Shown here: piece after piece, positions 57,261 to 64,000 of the stretch
Numbering within the stretch: position 1 is the stretch's first letter
Layout of the letters: the number at the start of each line of letters is the position of its first letter
Origin: Streptomyces sp. WMMB303
GTDB lineage: Bacteria; Actinomycetota; Actinomycetes; Streptomycetales; Streptomycetaceae
DNA length: 64,000 bases
Direction: 5' to 3'
Assembly (NCBI RefSeq): GCF_029351045.1
Contig: NZ_JARKIN010000001.1
Coordinates: 5,673,001 to 5,737,000 of the forward strand
The notes under the pieces: model-generated
Told to the model about the DNA's origin: nothing
What the model saw: the letters and a program-made list of their open reading frames with translations, nothing else
The model's database searches: none
Made by a program: the position numbers and the translations under genes

Positions 57261-60149
57261 GTGATACGCGACCACGACGAGACGGCAGCGGCAGGACAGC
57301 GGCACGGTGACGGTCCCTCCGAAGAGGGCGCACCCGCCGCCGGAAGTGCTGCCCGGACCGGCGCGGGTACCGGTCGGGAGTCCGCCCGGCAGGGTCCCCC
57401 CGAACCGGAGCACGAGCCGGAGCCCGAGCACGAGCCGGAGCCCGGGCCCAGGACCGAGTCCGCGCCCGGCCCGGAGGCCCGGCCCGTGCGGGAGCCGGAG
57501 CCCGGCGCGGGCGGCTCGTCGGCCGCGGCGGAGCCGCCGGAGAAACCGGAGGTCGTGGCGGAGGGGGACCGGGTCGAGATCGAGAGCGACGAGCCGCTGC
57601 TCTCGGCGCGGGTGCACCGCCCCTCCGATCTGCTGCGGATGGTGCTCGGGCTGCTGGGCATCGCGCTGGTGCTGGTCATCGCGAACTTCGCGCACGGCAC
57701 CACGGCGGGACTCGAACAGGACATCGACAAGGGCACCGCGGAAGCTCCCGATCTGCTCATCAGCCTGACCGGGCTGGCGTCCAGCATCGCCGTGCTGCTG
57801 GTCCCCGTGGCGTTCGCGATCGAACGGCTGATCAAGCGGGACGGGCTGCGGATCGCGGACGGCGTGCTGGCCGCCGTCCTGGCGCACGGCGCCTCGCTCG
57901 CCGTGGACCTGTGGGTCGCCCAGGCGGCGCCCGACTCGATCCGGGACGCGCTGACCAAGGCGATCACCCCGCAGGACGCCACCACCCCGGTGCACAGCTA
58001 TCTCGCGCCGGTCATCGCGTACATGACCGCGGTCGGCATGGCCCGCCGGCCGCGCTGGCGCGTGGTGCTGTGGGGCGTGCTGCTGCTCAACGCGACTGCG
58101 GTGCTGGTGCCCGGGTACACGACAGCGTTCTCCATCGTGGTGACGGTCCTGATCGGCTGGACCACCGCCTACGGCACGCTGTACGCCGTCGGCACCCCGA
58201 ACGTCCGGCCCACCGGCCAGACGCTGCTGGCGGGACTGCGCCGCGTGGGCTTCACCCCGGTCAGCGCGGTACGGGTGGAGGACGCCGGGGAAGCCGACCG
58301 GCGCGACCACAACGACCGGGGGCGCCGCTACCGGGTGACGCTGGACGACGGCCCGCCGCTCGATGTCACCGTCGTCGACCGCGAGCAGCAGGCCCAGGGC
58401 TTCTTCTACCGCGTCTGGCGGCGGCTGGCGCTGCGCGGCATCACCCAGCGCCGCAGTCTCCAGTCGCTGCGGCAGGCCCTGGAACAGGAGGCGCTGCTCG
58501 CCTACGCGGCCATCTCCGCAGGCGCCAACGCGCCCCGGCTGATCGCCACCTCGGAACTCGGCCCGGACGCGGTGATGCTGGTCTACGAGCACATCGGGGG
58601 CCGCAGCCTGGACGCGCTGCCGGACGAGGAGATCACCGACGAGCTGATGCGCACGACCTGGCGCCAGGTCGAGGCACTGCAGTCGCGGCGCATCGCCCAC
58701 CGCCGGCTGGTGGGCGACGCGCTGCTGGTGGACCGCTCCGGCGCCGTCTACCTGACGGACCTGCGCGGCGGGGAGATCGCCGCCGGCGACCTGATCCTGC
58801 GGATGGACATCGCCCAGCTGCTGACCACGCTGGGGCTGCGGGTGGGCGCCGAGCGCGCGGCCGCGACCGCGGTGGACGTGCTGGGGCCCGACGCCGTCGC
58901 GGACAGCCTGCCGCTGCTGCAGCCCATCGCGCTCAGCCGCAGCACCCGCACGACTCTGCGGCGGCTGGCCAAGGAGCGGGCCGAACGCGAGCGCGAGGCC
59001 GTCATCGAGGCGTCCCGCACCGGCAAGGGGGCCAAGGCCCGGGACGGGGCCGAAGCGCCGGCGACGGGGGGCCGCGCGCACCGCAAGTCGCTGCGCGCGG
59101 AGAAGAACGCCGAGAAGAAGGCAATAGACGAGGCGCTGGAGGAGGCCCGCGAAGAGGATCTGCTGGCGCAGATCCGGCAGCAGGTGCTGCGCATCAGGCC
59201 GCAGGCGCCCATAGAGCCCGCGCGGCTGGAGCGGATCCGGCCACGCACCCTGGTCAGCTTCATCGCGGGCACCCTGGCCGCCTACTTCCTGCTGACCCAG
59301 CTCTCCCAGGTCCCGCTGGACAAGGTGCTCAGCGCGAACTGGGCCTGGGTCGGCGGTGCGGTGCTCTTCTCCGCGGTGACCTACCTGTTCGCCGCCATGT
59401 CACTGCTGGGCTTCGTCCCGGAGAAGGTCTCCTGGTGGCGGACGGTGCAGGCGCAGGTGGCCGGCTCCTTCGTGAAGCTCGTGGCCCCCGCGGCGGTCGG
59501 CGGGGTGGCGCTGAACGCCCGGTTCCTCCAGCGCTCCGGGGTGCGCCCGGGGCACGCGGTGGCGAGTGTGGGCGCCTCCCAGCTCTTCGGGCTGGGCAGC
59601 CACATCACCTTGTTGATGCTGTTCGGCTACATCACCGGGACCGAGCACACGCCCACCCTCTCGCCGTCCCGCGCGGTCATCGCCGGACTGCTGACCGCGG
59701 CCGTGCTGGTGCTGATCGTCACGGCGGTGCCCGCGCTGCGCCGGTTCGTCTCGAACCGGGTGCGCTCGCTGTTCGCGGGCGTGGTGCCGCGGATGCTGGA
59801 CGTGGTGCAGCGGCCGCAGAAGCTGCTCACCGGTGTGCTGGGGATGCTGCTGCTGACGCTGGCGTTCGTGATGTGCCTGGACGCGTGCGTGCGCGCGTTC
59901 GGGCACGAGACGAGCTATGCGAACCTCGCCGTCGTCTTCCTGACCGCGAACGCGCTCGGTTCGGCCGCGCCCACCCCGGGCGGGCTGGGTGCCGTCGAGG
60001 CGGCCCTGATCGCCGCACTCATCGCCTTCGGAGTGCCGAAGGAGGTGGCGACCCCGGCGGTGCTGCTGTTCCGGCTGCTGACGCTGTGGATGCCGGTGCT
60101 GCCCGGCTGGCTGTCCTTCACCCATCTGACCCGCAGGGGCGCGCTCTGA
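57261..60149 (+). CDS. Large membrane protein: kinase-like domain plus LPG-synthase/flippase-type TM domain
   Basis: 962 residues. A disordered acidic N-terminus with EPEHEPEPEHEPEP repeats is followed by membrane helices (125-300), a soluble kinase-like region with MLVYEHIGGRSLDAL and AHRRLVGDALLVDRSG, a charged coil, and a C-terminal UPF0104/AglD-type bundle of eight helices (SFVKLVAPAAVGGVALNARF, PTPGGLGAVEAALIA). The kinase Asp is replaced (HRR), so activity is doubtful. The last domain resembles lysyl-phosphatidylglycerol synthase or lipid flippase parts. GTG start, weak ribosome site. Function unknown. Confidence 0.8.
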   Translation: MIRDHDETAAAGQRHGDGPSEEGAPAAGSAARTGAGTGRESARQGPPEPEHEPEPEHEPEPGPRTESAPGPEARPVREPEPGAGGSSAAAEPPEKPEVVAEGDRVEIESDEPLLSARVHRPSDLLRMVLGLLGIALVLVIANFAHGTTAGLEQDIDKGTAEAPDLLISLTGLASSIAVLLVPVAFAIERLIKRDGLRIADGVLAAVLAHGASLAVDLWVAQAAPDSIRDALTKAITPQDATTPVHSYLAPVIAYMTAVGMARRPRWRVVLWGVLLLNATAVLVPGYTTAFSIVVTVLIGWTTAYGTLYAVGTPNVRPTGQTLLAGLRRVGFTPVSAVRVEDAGEADRRDHNDRGRRYRVTLDDGPPLDVTVVDREQQAQGFFYRVWRRLALRGITQRRSLQSLRQALEQEALLAYAAISAGANAPRLIATSELGPDAVMLVYEHIGGRSLDALPDEEITDELMRTTWRQVEALQSRRIAHRRLVGDALLVDRSGAVYLTDLRGGEIAAGDLILRMDIAQLLTTLGLRVGAERAAATAVDVLGPDAVADSLPLLQPIALSRSTRTTLRRLAKERAEREREAVIEASRTGKGAKARDGAEAPATGGRAHRKSLRAEKNAEKKAIDEALEEAREEDLLAQIRQQVLRIRPQAPIEPARLERIRPRTLVSFIAGTLAAYFLLTQLSQVPLDKVLSANWAWVGGAVLFSAVTYLFAAMSLLGFVPEKVSWWRTVQAQVAGSFVKLVAPAAVGGVALNARFLQRSGVRPGHAVASVGASQLFGLGSHITLLMLFGYITGTEHTPTLSPSRAVIAGLLTAAVLVLIVTAVPALRRFVSNRVRSLFAGVVPRMLDVVQRPQKLLTGVLGMLLLTLAFVMCLDACVRAFGHETSYANLAVVFLTANALGSAAPTPGGLGAVEAALIAALIAFGVPKEVATPAVLLFRLLTLWMPVLPGWLSFTHLTRRGAL

Positions 60150-60240
60150 GGAAGACCACCCGTCCGCCTCACACAGCGCGCCGCCGTACCGGGTCCGTCC
60201 GCACGATGAACGTCCCACCCCCTGTCGGGAGGACGTCCCC

Positions 60241-61905
60241 ATGCGCCATTCCCGCTCCCCGCGGCGGCCTGTCGCCGCGCTCGCGGCAGCGCTGATGGTG
60301 GCCGCCGCCGTGACCAGCGGCTGCGGCAGCGAGGAACCGGACCGCACCCGGAAGACCGAGGCCAGGCCGAGTGGCCGGAGTCCGGCCACCTCCGAGTCCG
60401 CCTCCCGCTCCCCCGCGCCCGCCAGGACCTCGGGGGGCCGGTCGCTGCCGGACTCGCTCACCCGGCAGCAGCCGCGCTGGTCGCCGTGTCCGGCGCCGAA
60501 CGCCGCGCAGGGCACCGACACCGGCTCGCCCGCGCCGCTGCCGGGAGGCGACCGGTGGGAGTGCGCGAAGCTGAAGGTGCCCCTGGACTACAGCGAACCC
60601 GGGGGCAGGACGCTGGGCATCGAGATGATCCGCGCCGCGGAGCGCCCGGGCGGCGGCAAGCGGATCGGCTCGCTGGTGTTCAACTTCGGCGGCCCCGGAG
60701 GCTCCGGGGTCGCCGCGCTGCCCGCCTTCGCAGACGAGTACGAGACCCTGCGCGGCCGCTACGACCTGGTCAGTTTCGACCCGCGCGGGGTGGGCCGCAG
60801 CGAGGGGGTGCGCTGTCTGAGCGACGAGCGGCTGGACTCCTACTTCGCCGCCGACTGGACGCCCGACACCGACGCCGAGGAGCGCGGCCTCTTCGCCCGC
60901 CAGAAATCCTTCGCCGACGGCTGCGAGAAGCGGGCAGGGGACCTGCTTCCGCATCTGACGACCGAGAACACGGCCCGCGACATGGATCTGATGCGACAGG
61001 TCCTCGGGGACCGGAAGCTGCACTACTTCGGCATCTCCTACGGCACCGAACTGGGCGGTGTCTACGCGCACCTGTATCCGCTGAAGGTGGGCCGCGCCGT
61101 CTTCGACGCGGTGGTCGATCCCGCTTCGAACCCGGCGCAGGGGTCGCTGAGCCAGGCGGGCGGGTTCCAGAAGGCGCTCGACAACTATCTGGACCGCTGC
61201 ACGTCGGGCGAGGAGGAGTGCCCGGTCGGCGACGACCCCGCGGAGGGGAAGGAGCGGATCACCGAACTGCTGGCCGACCTGGACGCCGAGCCGATGCCCA
61301 CCGACAGCGGCCGCAAGCTGACCGAGTCGCTGGCCGAGGGCGGGATCGCGCAGGCACTGTACTCCGAGGAGACCTGGGACCTGCTCACCCAGGGGCTGGA
61401 GGAGGCGATGACGGACAGCAACGGCTCCACGCTGCTGCTGCTGGCGGACGCGCTCAACGGACGCAACCAGGACGGCACCTACAGCACGCTGCAGTCGTCG
61501 CTGACGGCCATCAGCTGCGCGGACAACGAGCAGCGCTACGGGACCGGAGCGATCAGGAACAGGCTGCCGGACTTCGCCGAGGCGTCCCCGGTCTTCGGGC
61601 CGATGTCCGCCTGGGGGCTGGCCTCCTGCCACGACTGGCCGGTGGACGGCAGTTGGCGGACGCCTCCGGTGAGCGCGGCCGGGTCCGATCCGATCCTTCT
61701 GGTCGGCACGACCGGGGATCCCGCCACCCCGTACGGGGGGACGCGGGCGATGCAGCGGGAGCTGGGTGACGGCGTCGGGGTGGAGGTCACCTACCGCGGT
61801 GAGGGGCACGGCGCGTACGACAGCCGGAACTCCTGCGTGCGCAAGGCGGTCGACGGCTATCTGCTGCGCGGCCGGGTGCCGCGGAACGGTACCGACTGCA
61901 CCTGA
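60241..61905 (+). CDS. Secreted lipoprotein alpha/beta-hydrolase (tripeptidyl aminopeptidase type)
   Basis: 554 residues. Signal peptide with Arg-rich start and lipobox TSGC (Cys28), then a Ser/Pro/Arg linker to about 70. Catalysis: FNFGGPGGSG oxyanion loop, GISYGTELGG nucleophile Ser, GTTGDPATPYG acid Asp, and EGHGAY His. It resembles the SlpD/SlpE mycelial proteinase group that trims N-terminal tripeptides. Six or more Cys in the C-terminal half may form disulfides outside the cell. The gene is followed by a strong terminator and convergent moeZ. Confidence 0.88.
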   Translation: MRHSRSPRRPVAALAAALMVAAAVTSGCGSEEPDRTRKTEARPSGRSPATSESASRSPAPARTSGGRSLPDSLTRQQPRWSPCPAPNAAQGTDTGSPAPLPGGDRWECAKLKVPLDYSEPGGRTLGIEMIRAAERPGGGKRIGSLVFNFGGPGGSGVAALPAFADEYETLRGRYDLVSFDPRGVGRSEGVRCLSDERLDSYFAADWTPDTDAEERGLFARQKSFADGCEKRAGDLLPHLTTENTARDMDLMRQVLGDRKLHYFGISYGTELGGVYAHLYPLKVGRAVFDAVVDPASNPAQGSLSQAGGFQKALDNYLDRCTSGEEECPVGDDPAEGKERITELLADLDAEPMPTDSGRKLTESLAEGGIAQALYSEETWDLLTQGLEEAMTDSNGSTLLLLADALNGRNQDGTYSTLQSSLTAISCADNEQRYGTGAIRNRLPDFAEASPVFGPMSAWGLASCHDWPVDGSWRTPPVSAAGSDPILLVGTTGDPATPYGGTRAMQRELGDGVGVEVTYRGEGHGAYDSRNSCVRKAVDGYLLRGRVPRNGTDCT

Positions 61906-61918
61906 GGCGAGCACGACC

Positions 61919-61953
61919 GGGGGCGCACGGCGGATGTCCGGCCGTGCGCCCCC
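61919..61953. terminator. Bidirectional terminator before moeZ end
   Basis: GGGGGCGCACGG and CCGTGCGCCCCC are perfectly complementary (12 bases) with an 11-base loop, between convergent genes. Confidence 0.85.
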
Positions 61954-61970
61954 AGTGTGGTCCGGCGGTG

Positions 61971-63149
61971 CTAGTAGACGGGCTTGTCCGGTTCGATCTG
62001 GTTGACCCAGCCGATGACGCCGCCGCCGACGTGCACGGCGTCGGAGAATCCCGCGTTCTTGAGCACTGCCAGGACTTCCGCGGAGCGGACACCCGTCTTG
62101 CAATGCAAGACGATCTTCTTGTCCTGCGGCAGGTCCTGCAACGCGGTGCCCATCAGGAACTCGTTCTTGGGAATCAGCCGGGCGCCGGGGATCGAGACGA
62201 TCTCGTACTCGTTCGGCTCCCGCACGTCGATGACGTCGACGCTCTCGCCCTCGTCCAGCCACTCCTTGAGCTGCTTGGGGGTGATGGTGGAGCCCGCGGC
62301 GGCCTCCTGCGCCTCGTCGGAGACGACACCGCAGAACGCCTCGTAGTCGATCAGCTCGGTGACCGTGGCGTTCGGTCCGCAGACCGCGCAGTCGGGGTCC
62401 TTGCGGACCTTGACCTGGCGGTAGCTCATCTCCAGCGCGTCGTAGATCATCAGGCGGCCGACCAGCGGGTCGCCGATGCCCGCCAGCACCTTGATGGCCT
62501 CGGTCACCTGGATCGACCCGACGGAGGCGCACAGCACGCCCAGCACGCCGCCCTCGGCACAGCTCGGCACCATGCCGGGCGGCGGGGGCTCCGGGTACAG
62601 GCAGCGGTAGCAGGGCCCGTGCTCGCTCCAGAACACGCTGGCCTGGCCGTCGAAGCGGTAGATCGAGCCCCACACGTACGGCTTGTTCAGCAGCACGCAG
62701 GCGTCGTTGACCAGGTAGCGGGTGGCGAAGTTGTCCGTGCCGTCCACGATCAGGTCGTACTGCGCGAACAGCTCCATCACGTTCGACGAGTCGAGCCGCT
62801 CCAGGTGCAGGTTGACCTGCGCGTGCGGGTTGATCCCGAGCACCGTGTCCTTGGCCGACTCCGCCTTCGGCCGGCCGATGTCCGCCTGGCTGTGGATGAT
62901 CTGCCGCTGCAGGTTGGACTCGTCGACCTCGTCGAACTCGACGATGCCGAGGGTGCCGACACCGGCGGCCGCGAGATACATCAGGGCGGGCGAACCGAGG
63001 CCGCCCGCGCCCACACAGAGGACCTTCGCGTTCTTCAGCCGCTTCTGACCTTCCATCCCGACATCCGGGATGATCAGGTGACGCGAGTACCTGCGGACCT
63101 CGTCGACGGTGAGCTCGTCGGCTGGCTCGACCAGGGGTGGCAGTGACAC
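61971..63149 (-). CDS. moeZ: MoeZ: adenylyltransferase/sulfurtransferase
   Basis: 392 residues, the usual MoeZ length. N-terminal ThiF/MoeB domain: VGAGGLGSPALMYLAAAG, ligand Asp in VEFDEVDESNLQRQ, two zinc CxxC (CYRC, CAVC). C-terminal rhodanese with active Cys in HCKTGVRS. It adenylates and thiocarboxylates ubiquitin-like sulfur carriers for molybdenum cofactor, thiamine and other sulfur metabolites. I chose GTG (MSLPPLVEP) with GGAG five bases upstream. It has an exact SigR promoter. Confidence 0.95.
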   Translation of the reverse strand: MSLPPLVEPADELTVDEVRRYSRHLIIPDVGMEGQKRLKNAKVLCVGAGGLGSPALMYLAAAGVGTLGIVEFDEVDESNLQRQIIHSQADIGRPKAESAKDTVLGINPHAQVNLHLERLDSSNVMELFAQYDLIVDGTDNFATRYLVNDACVLLNKPYVWGSIYRFDGQASVFWSEHGPCYRCLYPEPPPPGMVPSCAEGGVLGVLCASVGSIQVTEAIKVLAGIGDPLVGRLMIYDALEMSYRQVKVRKDPDCAVCGPNATVTELIDYEAFCGVVSDEAQEAAAGSTITPKQLKEWLDEGESVDVIDVREPNEYEIVSIPGARLIPKNEFLMGTALQDLPQDKKIVLHCKTGVRSAEVLAVLKNAGFSDAVHVGGGVIGWVNQIEPDKPVY

Positions 63150-63216
63150 GGAGACTCCGATGGTCGGTGGAACGTGCGGGAAGTCACCCGCCCGGAGGGC
63201 GAGCTTTTCCTTCCGT

Positions 63217-63243
63217 AACACTGCCACGCCCTATCTCATTCCG
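63217..63243 (-). promoter_or_regulatory. SigR promoter of moeZ
   Basis: Minus strand: CGGAAT (63243-63238), 18 bases, GTT (63219-63217), 67 bases ahead of the start. The -35 overlaps the end of the upstream spherulation-type gene. Confidence 0.92.
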
Positions 63244-64000
63244 AGACACCTGGTCCAAGACACGAGACGATCTCGTCCCAGTAGCCGGGCAGCGCCGCCC
63301 ATGGGTCCTGCCCCCGGTCGCGGGTGCGGTCCGTGAAGCAGACGGTGCCCGCGCCCTGCCAGCGCGCGATCCGCAGCGCCTCCTCCAGGTGCGTACGCGG
63401 CAGGGCGTGCACCAGATGGCAGAACCGTTCGGCCGGATACGTCGCCGTCCACTCCGCCGCCTGCGACCAGCGGTAGTCTCCCCAGCTTCCGGCATAGGTG
63501 ACCAGCTGGTCGGCGCACCCGAGGTGGTCGGGGTGCGGATGGCCGCCCGTCTCCAGCACCAGGAAGCCCGCGGGCCCGGTGGCGTCCTCGGCGTGCTCGG
63601 CGTCTTCGGCGCGCGCGCCGGCGGCGCCGCACAGCGCACGCAGCGTGGCGCTGAGCCGCTGGACGTGCCCCAGCAGGGCCGGAGCGTCCGGACAGTGCGC
63701 GAGATAGAAGCCGTCGACCCCGTACCAGTCCAGGAACCGGTGGGCTTCGGAGATCAGCTCACCGAATGTCCGCGTGCCTTCCCGCATGTCGAGACGGCCG
63801 AGTACCGGAACGCCCGCCGAGCCCAGCGCGGCGGCCGCCGGGGCGCAGTACGGATCGGGCCGCGTGCCCGGGCCGTCGGCGACATCCAGCACCACCCAGT
63901 GCAGTGGGCCCGCGGCCCGCTGCGGGCCGGGACAGGCGCCGAGCCCGGGCCGGGCGAGCTCCGCCCACTCCATGGGCGCCAGCATCGGGTGCGCACACCC
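63236..64000 (-). CDS. Spherulation-specific family 4-like protein (5' end outside window)
   Basis: Frame of at least 254 residues open to the window edge. Motifs of the spherulin-4 family: WVVLDVADGPGTRPDP near the start, YGVDGFYLAHCPD, GFLVLETGGHPHPD and TVCFTDRT in the end part. The frame is open upstream of the internal ATG and reads AHPMLAP, similar to the family start, so the true start is probably outside. Some relatives are predicted glycosidase-like TIM barrels. No signal peptide is visible. Function unknown. Confidence 0.7.
   Translation of the reverse strand, partial: GCAHPMLAPMEWAELARPGLGACPGPQRAAGPLHWVVLDVADGPGTRPDPYCAPAAAALGSAGVPVLGRLDMREGTRTFGELISEAHRFLDWYGVDGFYLAHCPDAPALLGHVQRLSATLRALCGAAGARAEDAEHAEDATGPAGFLVLETGGHPHPDHLGCADQLVTYAGSWGDYRWSQAAEWTATYPAERFCHLVHALPRTHLEEALRIARWQGAGTVCFTDRTRDRGQDPWAALPGYWDEIVSCLGPGVSE

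Overview
The window reads as chromosomal core DNA of a Streptomyces-type actinomycete. The G+C content is very high with strong G/C third-position bias, and the window carries several marker sets typical of that group: DasR with dasABC, SigR/RsrA, a vitamin B12 riboswitch with NrdR boxes ahead of nrdAB, and WblC (WhiB7). I see no prophage, CRISPR array, insertion sequence or biosynthetic gene cluster. Nearly all of it is housekeeping, redox and DNA-repair content, and the interest lies mostly in regulation.

Layout. 1-4167: chitobiose/N-acetylglucosamine uptake genes dasC (cut by the window edge), dasB and dasA on the minus strand, divergent from dasR, with two DasR operators between. 4368-7374: cstA, its small ybdD-like partner, and an acetyltransferase. 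7501-11289: two NrdR boxes, a cobalamin riboswitch and the class Ia ribonucleotide reductase genes nrdA-nrdB. 11394-18803 (minus): peptide deformylase, a TPR protein, a tandem HD/HD-GYP pair, rsrA-sigR with a SigR promoter, an alpha/beta hydrolase and an HMCES/YedK protein. 18900-24792: M50-like protease, aroA, rsgA, a Gdx/SugE exporter, a TetR regulator, hisN and a CBS-domain protein. 24918-26935: catalase and its Fur-family regulator, divergent around a palindrome.

27096-29568 holds two almost identical initiator tRNA genes flanking a Sel1-repeat protein. 29618-42392 carries a UPF0182 membrane protein, a PPA1309-like protein, a PDZ/Lon-like protease, moaE, an SDR protein, a zincin_2 protein, a NUDIX protein, a YgjP-like peptidase, a ThiF-like protein and an ABC1 kinase. 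42530-43821 is the wblC locus with a long leader. It holds a WhiB7-type promoter, two upstream ORFs and a terminator with a possible antiterminator. 43880-57117 is DNA repair and redox: uvrD2, a mycoredoxin with its own SigR promoter, a remnant of a second mycoredoxin, nudC, an M20 peptidase, adnB-adnA and an alkyltransferase-like protein. 57261-64000 ends with a large membrane protein with a kinase-like region, a lipoprotein hydrolase, moeZ with a SigR promoter, and a truncated spherulation-type protein.

How it fits together. Several genes form a thiol-stress circuit: sigR-rsrA autoregulates, and the mycoredoxin and moeZ genes each carry a matching SigR promoter (GGAAT, 18 bases, GTT). The order from UPF0182 through PDZ protease, zincin, ABC1 kinase, WhiB7/WblC, UvrD2, mycoredoxin and NudC to AdnB-AdnA resembles what I recall of the mycobacterial chromosome, so it appears to be an old actinobacterial repair and stress neighbourhood. 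Nothing here is clearly a wholly new system. The most promising loci are the wblC leader with its 90-codon upstream ORF, the HD-GYP pair with a degenerate partner, and the CCGTACGG repeats upstream of adnAB.
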